From contig NZ_QMKP01000001.1 of assembly GCF_003287955.1 (NCBI RefSeq), positions 342,583 through 406,582 of the forward strand: a stretch of 64,000 bases of DNA, in the 5' to 3' direction. How positions within the stretch are numbered: the first letter of the stretch is position 1; every line of letters starts with the position of its first letter. The position numbers and the translations under genes are program-made. Shown piece after piece: positions 26,762-35,255 of the stretch. Under the pieces are notes generated by a model, which saw only the letters and a list, made by a program, of their open reading frames with translations, was not told the DNA's origin and made no database searches. This stretch comes from Arthrobacter sp. AQ5-06. GTDB lineage: Bacteria; Actinomycetota; Actinomycetes; Actinomycetales; Micrococcaceae.

Positions 26762-27217
26762 GTGGCACGTGTGAAGAGGGCGGTCAACGCCCACAAGAAG
26801 CGCCGGGTTATCCTTGAACGCGCAAAGGGCTACCGTGGACAGCGTTCACGCCTGTACCGGAAGGCCAAAGAGCAGCTGCTGCACTCGTTTGTGTACAGCT
26901 ACGGCGACCGCAAGAAGAAGAAGGGCGACTTCCGCCGCCTGTGGATCCAGCGCATCAACGCTGCATCCCGCGCCAACGGCCTGACCTACAACCGTCTGAT
27001 CCAGGGCCTGAAGGCCGCTGAGGTCGAGGTGGACCGCCGTATGCTTGCTGAGCTGGCCGTTTCGGATGCGAACGCATTCGCCGCGCTGGTGAAGATCGCC
27101 AAGGACTCCCTGCCTGCTGACACGTCGGCTCCGGCCGTCGAAGCCGCAGCCCCCAAGGCTGCCAAGGCACCCAAGGCCAAGGCTTCAAAGCCTGCCGCTG
27201 ACGTGGCTGCCAAGTAG
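26762..27217 (+). CDS. rplT: 50S ribosomal protein bL20 with extended tail
   Basis: Early-assembly 23S rRNA-binding protein. The core ([60 protein letters not shown]) covers the family's usual 118 residues. A further 33-residue Ala/Pro/Lys tail brings it to 151, a similar low-complexity style to the IF-3 tail. GTG 26762 has AAGGAG 7 nt upstream. L20 is a known autogenous regulator of this operon in other bacteria. Confidence 0.97.
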   Translation: MARVKRAVNAHKKRRVILERAKGYRGQRSRLYRKAKEQLLHSFVYSYGDRKKKKGDFRRLWIQRINAASRANGLTYNRLIQGLKAAEVEVDRRMLAELAVSDANAFAALVKIAKDSLPADTSAPAVEAAAPKAAKAPKAKASKPAADVAAK

Positions 27218-27254
27218 CACCCACGCCAGTTCGAGGACTCGTGGCTGAAGCCAC

Positions 27255-27260
27255 TAAGGT
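27255..27260 (+). promoter_or_regulatory. -10 element of leaderless rRNA methyltransferase transcript
   Basis: TAAGGT is 6 nt before ATG 27267. A GTGGCT/AGCCAC inverted repeat lies immediately upstream (27241-27254). Confidence 0.45.
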
Positions 27261-27266
27261 TCTTAT

Positions 27267-28160
27267 ATGAACGAAACCGGGCGCCCGCAAGATTTTCCAC
27301 TCTCCAATCCCCGAGCTGATCGGGTGAGGAAGGTGGCACAACTTGCCGGGCGCCCGGCCCGTTTAAAGCGCAGCGAGTTCCTGGCGGAAGGCCCCCAGGC
27401 TGTTCGTGAGGCCCTGACGCTGCACCAGAAAAGGATTGCTGCGGGGGAGCCCGGCGTCGTCTATGAGGTGTACGCGAGCGAGGCCTGCCTCGACCGGCAC
27501 CCGGACCTGGAGGCCCTCGCGGAGGGCACTGACGCATACCTCACTACCGACGAAGTGCTGGCCGTGATGGCGGATACGGTAACCCCGCAGGGCATTCTCG
27601 CCGTGTGCGGTTTCCTGGACGTCAGCCTCGAGCAGGTCCTCGACGCCGGCCCGCGGCTGCTTGCAGTTCTGTGCCAGGTCCGGGACCCGGGCAACGCCGG
27701 CACCGTGCTCCGGGCAGCTGACGCGGCGGGGGCGGATGCCGTCATCCTGACCGCATCCAGCGTTGACATCTATAACCCCAAGGCGGTCCGGTCCACGGCC
27801 GGTTCCCTGTTCCATCTGCCCGTGGTCCTGGGCGCCGATATTGCCGAAGTGGCGGCCGCCTGCCGGGCGCGGGGGATCGGGATACTGGCCGCCGACGGCG
27901 ACGGTGACGTCAACCTGGATACGCTCCAGGACGAGAACGCCGCCCGCCGGATCGCGGGCCCTGGCGTCGAATCGCTCTTCGCCCTGGAGGGTCCCACAGC
28001 GTGGCTCTTCGGAAACGAAGCGCAGGGGCTCGCTGAGGATGAACTGGCCTTGGCCGATCACCGGGTGGCCGTGCCCGTTTACGGCGCCGCGGAAAGCTTG
28101 AACCTCGGCACGGCGGCAACGGTGTGCCTCTACGCGAGTGCCCGGTCCCAGAAGGCGTGA
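27267..28160 (+). CDS. SpoU/TrmH-family RNA 2'-O-ribose methyltransferase
   Basis: SPOUT methyltransferase of 297 residues. The N-terminal substrate-binding domain contains RKVAQLAGRPARLKRSEFLA. The catalytic domain shows QVRDPGNAGTVLRAADAAGA (motif 1), LFGNEAQGL (motif 2) and AAESLNLGTAATVCLY (motif 3, knot). Probably methylates a ribose in 23S rRNA or tRNA; the target cannot be told. This class is regularly found after rplT in actinobacteria. It has its own leaderless-type promoter and is followed by a strong terminator. Confidence 0.93.
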   Translation: MNETGRPQDFPLSNPRADRVRKVAQLAGRPARLKRSEFLAEGPQAVREALTLHQKRIAAGEPGVVYEVYASEACLDRHPDLEALAEGTDAYLTTDEVLAVMADTVTPQGILAVCGFLDVSLEQVLDAGPRLLAVLCQVRDPGNAGTVLRAADAAGADAVILTASSVDIYNPKAVRSTAGSLFHLPVVLGADIAEVAAACRARGIGILAADGDGDVNLDTLQDENAARRIAGPGVESLFALEGPTAWLFGNEAQGLAEDELALADHRVAVPVYGAAESLNLGTAATVCLYASARSQKA

Positions 28161-28182
28161 CTGAATACGTGACTTAAAAGGC

Positions 28183-28210
28183 AGGGCCCCGGAAGTTCTC
28201 CGGGGCCCTT
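28183..28210 (+). terminator. Intrinsic terminator after SpoU methyltransferase
   Basis: Perfect 10-bp GC-rich stem (28183-28192 and 28200-28209) with a 7-nt loop, ending in TT. Confidence 0.8.
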
Positions 28211-28239
28211 GCTGTATGAATCAGATGAGGTAGGGGTAA

Positions 28240-28515
28240 TCAGGGCGCCCGTGTGCTCTTGCTGCGTCCTGTGATGGCGCCGTAGACACCGGCAACAACC
28301 AGGCCGCCTACGATAGCCAGGATCCAGGTACCCAGATCAAAGAAGGCAAGATCACCCTTGCCGAACAGGAGGCTGCCAATCCAGCCGCCTACAATCGCGC
28401 CGACTACGCCGAGCACGAGACTCGTCACCCAGCCGCCGCCGACTTTGCCCGGCATAACGGCTTTGACGATGGCCCCTACGATGAGGCCGAGAATAATCCA
28501 AGCAAGAAAACCCAT
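28240..28515 (-). CDS. GlsB/YeaQ/YmgE-family small membrane protein
   Basis: 91 residues, three hydrophobic helices with Gly-rich packing: MGFLAWIILGLIVGAIVKAV, GWVTSLVLGVVGAIVGGWIG and LGTWILAIVGGLVVAGVYG. This is the transglycosylase-associated (Tag) family, stress-linked in several bacteria with unknown mechanism. AAGGAGGAG lies just before the ATG. No operon partner; convergent with the SpoU methyltransferase. Confidence 0.92.
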   Translation of the reverse strand: MGFLAWIILGLIVGAIVKAVMPGKVGGGWVTSLVLGVVGAIVGGWIGSLLFGKGDLAFFDLGTWILAIVGGLVVAGVYGAITGRSKSTRAP

Positions 28516-28718
28516 GTCTCCTCCTTCATATTCGTCGGGATTAAACGTCCCGATTAGTGTTCAAGCTAACATATGGCCCCTCTAATGTCAGCAGGCTTAG
28601 TGCATGTCAGACGTGCTTCTTCTACAGCCGAAAAGGTACGGTGTTCGTGGGCGGAGTCGACTGCGGCGCCGCGAATATCCCTGCTTGTTCTTGAAACCTG
28701 TGAAGAGGAGAAGCCTCC

Positions 28719-29726
28719 GTGGCTGCAAATGGCGGTACCAAGGCGATCGTCGCGGCCCTAGCCGCAAACCTGACCATCGCCGTCCTGAAATTCGTGGCCT
28801 TTTTTCTGACGGCATCCTCGTCAATGCTGGCCGAAGCCATCCACTCCGTGGCCGACTCGGGCAACCAACTGCTGCTCCTGATCGGCGGCAAGCGCGCCCG
28901 GAAGGCTGCCAGCGCGGAGCACCCGTTCGGCTATGGCCGGGAACGCTACATTTACGCCTTTATCGTCTCGATCGTGCTCTTCAGCGTGGGCGGGCTGTTC
29001 GCACTGTTCGAAGCGTGGGAGAAGCTGCAGCACCCGCACGCTATCGAGGGGGACTTCTGGTGGGTTCCCCTGGCGGTGCTGATCGGCGCGATCGTGGCTG
29101 AGTCCTTCTCGTTCCGGACGGCCATCATCGAGTCCAATCACGTCCGCGGCAAGCAGGGCTGGGTGAGTTTTGTGCGCACGGCCAAACAGCCGGAGCTGCC
29201 CGTGATCCTGCTGGAAGACCTCGGGGCGCTTCTCGGCCTCGTGTTCGCGCTCGTCGGCGTGAGCATGACCCTCATCACCGGCAACGGGATCTGGGACGCC
29301 GCCGGTACCGGCATGATCGGCCTGCTGCTGGTGGCCATCGCGGTGGTGCTGGCTATCGAAACCAAGTCGCTGCTGCTGGGAGAATCTGCCACCCGGGACG
29401 ACGTGGCCCGCATCAGCGAGGCCATCGAGGCCGGGGGACACAACCGCATCATCCACCTCAAGACCCTTCACCTCGGACCGGAGGAGCTGCTGGTGGCCGC
29501 CAAGATCTCGGTGGGTGCCTCCCAGACCGGCCGGGACATCGCCGCTGCGATTGATGGTGCTGAGTCCAGGATCCGCACGGCTGTTCCGATGGCTCGGGTG
29601 ATCTACCTCGAACCGGATCTGCACCGCGAAGTCGGTCAGCGCACGGACGGGGTCTCAGGCACAGGTCAGGTCTCAGGTGCCGGCCACATCTCAGCCGAGG
29701 CCGGGTCGCAGGACGCACAGGCCTGA
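28719..29726 (+). CDS. Cation diffusion facilitator transporter
   Basis: 335 residues with six membrane segments. HSVADSGNQ in TM2 carries the His/Asp metal ligands; in TM5 the second pair is Glu-Asp in LLEDLGALLG rather than the common HxxxD, as in the ZnT9-like branch. The cytosolic C-terminal domain (HNRIIHLKTLHLGPEELLVA) follows, and the tail is Gly/Ser-rich. The substrate is probably Zn2+ or another divalent cation, but the changed ligands make specificity uncertain. GTG 28719 has GAGGAG 8 nt upstream. Confidence 0.9.
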   Translation: MAANGGTKAIVAALAANLTIAVLKFVAFFLTASSSMLAEAIHSVADSGNQLLLLIGGKRARKAASAEHPFGYGRERYIYAFIVSIVLFSVGGLFALFEAWEKLQHPHAIEGDFWWVPLAVLIGAIVAESFSFRTAIIESNHVRGKQGWVSFVRTAKQPELPVILLEDLGALLGLVFALVGVSMTLITGNGIWDAAGTGMIGLLLVAIAVVLAIETKSLLLGESATRDDVARISEAIEAGGHNRIIHLKTLHLGPEELLVAAKISVGASQTGRDIAAAIDGAESRIRTAVPMARVIYLEPDLHREVGQRTDGVSGTGQVSGAGHISAEAGSQDAQA

Positions 29727-29786
29727 CGTTCCGCCCTCAGCCCACCTGATGCTTCGGTGAAGCCGTTGGCTGCCCGTCCCCCAGGA

Positions 29787-30995
29787 TCAGGCGGCCAGCG
29801 GCTTCTTGCGTTCCAGGAAGCCGCTGGTCACGGCGATGCCAAAGCCCAGGACAGCCAACACGGCCCCCACGAGCGCGGGCGCCACGAAGCCCCAGCCCCA
29901 GGCGATCACTACGCCGCCCAGGAAGGCGCCCAAGGCATTGGCAACGTTGAGCGCGGCGTGGTTGAGCGAAGAAGCGAGGGAGGGGGCGTCCGGCGAGGCA
30001 TCCAACAGGCGGGTCTGCAGGGCCGGGATCAGCATGGAGCCGGACGCCCCCACCACAAAGATCATCACGAGGGCTGACCAGGGCCAGTGCACAGCCACCG
30101 CGTAAACCACCAGGGCGACGGCGATACCGGGCAGGACCCAGTACAGCGTGCCCATCACTGACTTGTCGGCAAGCCTGCCGCCGACGACGGTTCCCGCCAC
30201 CATGCCCAGTCCGTAGAGTGCCACCACAATGGGCAACAGCGACGCCGGAATCCCGGCCACCAGCGTCATGGTGTGGGCAATGTAGGTGTAGGTCGCGAAG
30301 AAGCCGCCAAAGCCGACGATGCCGATCAGGATGGCCAGCCACACCTGAAGCCGCTTGAGCGCACCGAGTTCGCGGCGGATGCTCGCGTCGGGATGGGGTG
30401 CCTGGTACGGAACATAGCGCCACAGCAGGACCAGAGTCAGCAAGCCAATGCCTCCCACGAGGAGGAACAGCAGCCGCCAGCCGAAGGTCTGGCCGACCCA
30501 GGTGGCCGCGGGCACGCCGATGACGTTTGAAACGGACAGGCCTGCCATCACCATGGAGATGGCCCAACCGCGGCGGGTGGGGGAAACCAGGGAGGCGGCG
30601 ATCACGGCCGCGACTCCGAAGAATGCGCCGTGCGGCAGTCCGGCCGCAAACCGGGAAACCAGCATGCTGCCGTAATCGGGAGCAAGATAGGACGTTAGGT
30701 TGGCCAGGGTGAAAAACAGCATGAGGCCGAGCGCAAGGTGTTTGCGCGGCAGTTTGGCTCCTACCGCGGCGAGCAGCGGTGCGCCAACCACGACTCCGAG
30801 GGCATAGGCGGAGATGAGGTGCCCCGCCTCCGGGGTGCTGATGCTGAGTCCTTGTTCCACCTCTTTCAGCAGGCCCATCATGGTGAACTCCGTGACGCCG
30901 ATTCCGACGCCGCCCATTGCCAGCGCAAAGATCGCTGCGCCAACGTGCGGAGTCTTCGCCTTGGACGCGGTGGGTGTTTGGACGACGCTGCTCAT
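29787..30995 (-). CDS. MFS transporter, DHA1 (AraJ/Cmx-like) type
   Basis: 402 residues, 12 predicted helices. GIGVTEFTMMGLLKEVEQGL at helix 1, AGHLISAYALGVVVGAPLLA at helix 2, SPTRRGWAISMVMAGLSVSN and VPAATWVGQTFGWRLLFLLV in the middle match the arabinose-efflux/chloramphenicol-resistance branch. It may export drugs or sugars; no evidence selects one. Start ATG 30995 chosen because the longer frame runs through the divergent Nudix gene. Divergent gene pair shares a 136-bp promoter region. Confidence 0.9.
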   Translation of the reverse strand: MSSVVQTPTASKAKTPHVGAAIFALAMGGVGIGVTEFTMMGLLKEVEQGLSISTPEAGHLISAYALGVVVGAPLLAAVGAKLPRKHLALGLMLFFTLANLTSYLAPDYGSMLVSRFAAGLPHGAFFGVAAVIAASLVSPTRRGWAISMVMAGLSVSNVIGVPAATWVGQTFGWRLLFLLVGGIGLLTLVLLWRYVPYQAPHPDASIRRELGALKRLQVWLAILIGIVGFGGFFATYTYIAHTMTLVAGIPASLLPIVVALYGLGMVAGTVVGGRLADKSVMGTLYWVLPGIAVALVVYAVAVHWPWSALVMIFVVGASGSMLIPALQTRLLDASPDAPSLASSLNHAALNVANALGAFLGGVVIAWGWGFVAPALVGAVLAVLGFGIAVTSGFLERKKPLAA

Positions 30996-31075
30996 GTGCC
31001 TGCTTTTCAGAGGGGATGCTGGGGGAAGGCCCGCAGTCCATTGTCCCCCATAGGCGGGGGTGCCACTCCAAGGCG

Positions 31076-31088
31076 GTGCGTCACGCAC
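31076..31088. promoter_or_regulatory. Palindromic possible operator between MFS and Nudix genes
   Basis: GTGCGTCACGCAC is palindromic around its centre. It sits in the divergent promoter region; the binding protein is unknown. Confidence 0.3.
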
Positions 31089-31119
31089 GGGCAGCATCGC
31101 CCACAGGGAGCCTCCCTCA

Positions 31120-31125
31120 TAGACT
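31120..31125 (+). promoter_or_regulatory. -10 element of leaderless Nudix transcript
   Basis: TAGACT is 6 nt before GTG 31132. Confidence 0.5.
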
Positions 31126-31131
31126 GGGGCG

Positions 31132-31584
31132 GTGAGTGGACTGATACAGGTAGTTGGCGGAGCAATAGTGGACTCGTTGGCGGGCCCTGCCCGCATGCTG
31201 GTGGCTCGGCGGACTGCTCCCGAGCAGTTCGCCGGACTTTGGGAATTTCCCGGCGGGAAAGTGGACGCCGGTGAGGAATGCGAGGCCGCTCTGCACCGGG
31301 AACTGAGGGAGGAGCTGGGCATCGGTGTGCGGTTGGGCCCCGAGCTGCCGGCAGCGGCGGCCACCGGGTGGCCACTGAACGACCGGGCAAGCATGCGGGT
31401 CTGGCTGGCCGAAATTATCCAGGGCGAGCCGCAACCGCTCGAGGACCACGACGCATTACGGTGGGTCGCACTGACGGAGCATCGGGAAGTGCTCGACCTG
31501 CCCTGGATCCCGGCCGATTTCCCCATTGTCGAGGCGCTCCTGCACTCGCTCAGTTCACAAGAGCTTGACACGCGTACGCGATAA
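31132..31584 (+). CDS. Nudix hydrolase, MutT-like
   Basis: 150 residues. The Nudix box is complete: G42-x5-E48-x7-R56-E57-L58-x-E60-E61-x-G63, preceded by LWEFPGGKV. This LWEFPGGKV pattern and the length fit MutT-type enzymes that hydrolyse 8-oxo-dGTP, so a role in cleaning the nucleotide pool is likely but not certain. Convergent with the radical-SAM gene. Confidence 0.9.
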   Translation: MSGLIQVVGGAIVDSLAGPARMLVARRTAPEQFAGLWEFPGGKVDAGEECEAALHRELREELGIGVRLGPELPAAAATGWPLNDRASMRVWLAEIIQGEPQPLEDHDALRWVALTEHREVLDLPWIPADFPIVEALLHSLSSQELDTRTR

Positions 31585-31628
31585 GTTATCCAACGCGCTG
31601 AATTCTCTGTAGGGCTGAAATCCCCAGG

Positions 31629-32771
31629 TCAGAAAAGGGTTGGCTGGCGTTCCGAGGCTGCCTCCGCGGGACGCCGAATGCCTGTTGTCCCCGAGCCGTC
31701 TGGCCCGGGAGTGCTTGCCGCCAGGGAGACAGGCAGGATTCCTTCCGGATACTGGGCTTCCTCGCCGCGGGGGTCGTCCTCCAGGTCGCGGTGGCTGAAA
31801 CCGTGCGAACTTGAGAAGCCATGCCGCTGCTTGAAGTAGCGGACTTTGGCGGCGAGCCACGTGCGGTATTCCTTGGAGGCATAGGAGCCTGTGCCGAAGA
31901 GCCTCCGGTAGCGGCCTGCCAGTTCCGGGTGGTTCCTGGCAATCCACTCCATAAACCATTCCCGGGTACCCGGCTTCAGATAAAGGGCGCCGGCCGTCAC
32001 GCCGGTGGCTCCTGCGGTGGCCAGGGAGCCGAAGAGGGCATCAAGCGCTTCGTCGCTGTCGGACAGCCACGGCAGGATGGGCATCGCCATAACGCCGCAG
32101 GGGAGCCCGGCATCGCGTAAGCGGGAGACCAGCTTCAGCCGTGCCCGCGGCCCTGGCGTGCCTGGTTCCACGGCTTCCGAGAGTGCCTCGTCCGTCATCG
32201 CCAGGGAAATGCCCACTCCTACCGGCACCTGGGCGGCAGCCCGCTTCAGGAGCGGAATGTCCCGGGCCAGCAACGTCCCCTTGGTGAGGATGGACAATGG
32301 GGTGCCTGAGTCAGCCAGCGCCGTGATGATTCCAGGCATCAGCTGGTAGCGGCCCTCGGCCCGCTGGTAGGGGTCCGTGTTGGTGCCAAGCGCCACCTGG
32401 TGGCGGCCCCAGGACGGCTTAGCCAGCTCCTTCCGGAGGACCTCGGCAGCATTGACCTTGACCACCACCTGGCTGTCGAAATCCAGCCCGGCGTCAAAGT
32501 CGAGATACGTGTGGCTCTTGCGCGCAAAACAGTAAACGCAGGCATGGCTACAGCCGCGGTACGGGTTCACGGTCCATTCGAACGGCATCCGCGACCCGGC
32601 CACCACCTTGTTGAGCACCGATTTGGCGGTGACCTCATGGAAGGTGATGCCGGCGAATTCGGGGGTGGTGACCGAACGGACCAACCCGGCAAGGGGGAGC
32701 AGGGCAGGTGATGGGCCACTTCCGAGGTCATCGGCGGGCCGGGGCATCAGTGCTTGTGCATCCCATCTCAT
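31629..32771 (-). CDS. Rv2578c-family radical SAM protein
   Basis: 380 residues. The 4Fe-4S ligands are C74, C78 and C81 in NPYRGCSHACVYCFAR, the CX3CX2C pattern. SVTTPEFAGITFHEVTAKSV and TDPYQRAEGRYQLMPGII match the spore-photoproduct-lyase-like Rv2578c family of actinobacteria. The reaction is unknown. The promoter contains an SOS box 10 bp before the ATG, so the gene should be induced by DNA damage, which suggests a nucleic-acid repair role. The C-terminus is a polar, low-complexity tail. Confidence 0.88.
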   Translation of the reverse strand: MRWDAQALMPRPADDLGSGPSPALLPLAGLVRSVTTPEFAGITFHEVTAKSVLNKVVAGSRMPFEWTVNPYRGCSHACVYCFARKSHTYLDFDAGLDFDSQVVVKVNAAEVLRKELAKPSWGRHQVALGTNTDPYQRAEGRYQLMPGIITALADSGTPLSILTKGTLLARDIPLLKRAAAQVPVGVGISLAMTDEALSEAVEPGTPGPRARLKLVSRLRDAGLPCGVMAMPILPWLSDSDEALDALFGSLATAGATGVTAGALYLKPGTREWFMEWIARNHPELAGRYRRLFGTGSYASKEYRTWLAAKVRYFKQRHGFSSSHGFSHRDLEDDPRGEEAQYPEGILPVSLAASTPGPDGSGTTGIRRPAEAASERQPTLF

Positions 32772-32778
32772 GTCCTCT

Positions 32779-32807
32779 ATTCGAAGATATGTTCGAGCTT
32801 AAGTCAA
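32779..32807 (-). promoter_or_regulatory. SOS-controlled promoter of the radical SAM gene
   Basis: On the minus strand TTGACT (32802-32807), 17 nt, TCGAAT (32779-32784), 7 nt, ATG. The SOS box TCGAAG-ATAT-GTTCGA (32781-32796, plus strand) covers spacer and -10, with one mismatch to consensus. Bound LexA would directly exclude RNA polymerase. Confidence 0.7.
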
Positions 32808-32860
32808 GGGCCGCTCACCGCGGGAGTCCGCGCGCCGGGCTCGACACCGGCTGGGGGCCG

Positions 32861-33505
32861 TCAGGCCTGCAGTTCCCACACCACGGTGACGCTGGCGTTA
32901 ATGTTCGCGTGGCCCGCTTCCACGCTGATGGATTCGCTGGCGGCGGCGCGCTGGATTCGGGCCACTGGTACCGGCCCCGTCGCATCGGGGTGCTCGGCAA
33001 TGGACAGTACCGCGCCAAGCCGCGCCGTCGCCAGGGATGCAAACTGTTCGGCCCTGGCAGCGGCATCCTGCCACGCAGCTTCCCGGGCAAGGGAGGCGAC
33101 GGCTGACTCATCCGAGAAGCCAAGCTCCAGTCCGTTCAGGCGCACGTCATCGCCGCCGGCATCTACTGCGGCGGCAATGACATCGGACGCCGCGCTCACC
33201 TGCCGCAGGCGCACGGTGAGCACACTGGAGGTCGCATACCCGGTCACTTGCTGGCCCCCGCCGTCGCGCCAGACGAACTCCGGCCGGACGTTCAGTCCGG
33301 ACGTCCGGATGTCCGCGTCAGCCACGCCGTGCCGGCGGAGCGAACCGGATACAGCCGCGGACGCTGTTCCCGCATCCGCATAGGCGGTGCCCACGTTGTC
33401 CCGCCGGCACTCGATGCCCACAGAAATGGTCAGCAGGTCAGGTGGCGCCTCGGCCGTCCCCGTTCCGGTCACGGTGATGGTCCTGGTGCTGGGTTCGCCC
33501 GTCAT
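32861..33505 (-). CDS. SIMPL (DUF541) domain protein
   Basis: 214 residues, almost entirely one SIMPL/DUF541 domain: TITVTGTGTAEAPPDLLTIS at the start, GVADADIRTSGLNVRPEFVW in the middle and SISVEAGHANINASVTVVWE at the end. No signal peptide or membrane helix is visible, so it seems cytoplasmic, unlike many secreted DUF541 proteins. Function unknown. The HEXXH gene lies just upstream on the same strand with a 2-base gap (33506-33507), suggesting co-transcription. Confidence 0.85.
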   Translation of the reverse strand: MTGEPSTRTITVTGTGTAEAPPDLLTISVGIECRRDNVGTAYADAGTASAAVSGSLRRHGVADADIRTSGLNVRPEFVWRDGGGQQVTGYATSSVLTVRLRQVSAASDVIAAAVDAGGDDVRLNGLELGFSDESAVASLAREAAWQDAAARAEQFASLATARLGAVLSIAEHPDATGPVPVARIQRAAASESISVEAGHANINASVTVVWELQA

Positions 33506-33507
33506 TG

Positions 33508-33990
33508 TCAGACCTCGATTCTGTCGGCGCCCCGGTGAGCCGGTCTTGATGCGCTGATGTCAATGTAACCGCCGGCTGCCAGGCCGGCCTGCCGTTCGAA
33601 GAAATTTGCGGACGCCGGATTTCCCGTCCGTAGCTGCGACCAGCCGGCGGCCAGGAAATACAGCGGAAGGAAGGGCAAACCCAGGCAGCAGGCGTACTGG
33701 CTGCAGTGTTTTTCCTCATGCCCGAGGAGCGCCGGATTGGAGGTGAGTTCTTCAGTCCGGATCCGGCAGATGACCACGTTGCCCAGAGTGAAGGCTCCCG
33801 CGTAAGGAATGCGCCACCGGTAGCCGGACGCTATGACCAGGCCGCGCGGACCCCTGCTGACGGCGGTTCCCGCAGCTGCGGCAACGGCCAGGCCCAGCAG
33901 GGTACTGCCGTTGGCCAGATTGGCGAGGTGCCGTACCCGCTGCCCCGGCGTCAACAGCTGCGCGGCTGCCCGGCCCTGCCCTTGTGTCAT
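33508..33990 (-). CDS. Hypothetical membrane-associated protein with HEXXH motif
   Basis: 160 residues, no family name recognised. Two hydrophobic segments: GSTLLGLAVAAAAGTAVS near residue 30 and LGLPFLPLYFLAAGWSQL near 110. Between them is LLGHEEKHCSQYA, an HEXXH zinc-protease-like motif, and after them NFFERQAGLAAGGY. Similar small proteins occur in actinobacteria without known function. The motif may bind metal, but a third ligand is not obvious. TACCAT lies 6 nt before the ATG (33997-34002), suggesting a leaderless transcript that continues into the SIMPL gene. Confidence 0.7.
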   Translation of the reverse strand: MTQGQGRAAAQLLTPGQRVRHLANLANGSTLLGLAVAAAAGTAVSRGPRGLVIASGYRWRIPYAGAFTLGNVVICRIRTEELTSNPALLGHEEKHCSQYACCLGLPFLPLYFLAAGWSQLRTGNPASANFFERQAGLAAGGYIDISASRPAHRGADRIEV

Positions 33991-33996
33991 GAGGCC

Positions 33997-34002
33997 ATGG
34001 TA
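33997..34002 (-). promoter_or_regulatory. -10 element of leaderless HEXXH-gene transcript
   Basis: TACCAT on the minus strand, 6 nt upstream of the ATG at 33990. Confidence 0.45.
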
Positions 34003-34017
34003 GCCGGAGCCTTCACT

Positions 34018-34023
34018 TAGACT
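34018..34023 (+). promoter_or_regulatory. Possible -10 of pheST
   Basis: TAGACT would start a transcript near 34030, giving a leader of about 160 nt before pheS. Confidence 0.4.
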
Positions 34024-34031
34024 GGAGGATA

Positions 34032-34106
34032 GTGGCCACCAGTTTTGATCGGTGTGCCCTGACCTGGTCATCGAGTGCATTCATCAAGCATGGATTCACG
34101 GAATGA
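34032..34106 (+). CDS. Possible pheST leader peptide (24 residues, three Phe)
   Basis: GTG start 8 nt after a TAGACT hexamer, with GGAGG 3 nt upstream. The ORF has 24 sense codons including three Phe codons (positions 5, 17, 22). An 8-bp inverted repeat GCTGCCGG/CCGGCAGC (34125-34132, 34159-34166) lies between it and pheS but has no T-run. It could be an attenuation leader; Phe codons are not clustered, so confidence is low. Confidence 0.25.
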   Translation: MATSFDRCALTWSSSAFIKHGFTE

Positions 34107-34191
34107 CCTGCCAGTGACGGATGCGCTGCCGGGAAACCGCGCACGGCTGCACCGCTCACCGGCAGCCCCGACTCGTAGCTAAGAACAGTAG

Positions 34192-35253
<1,062 letters not shown>

Positions 35254-35255
35254 CA

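Noticed and set aside
31000..31571. N-terminal extension of the MFS gene on the minus strand
   Set aside because: It would run through the whole Nudix gene on the other strand and shows no membrane-protein character.
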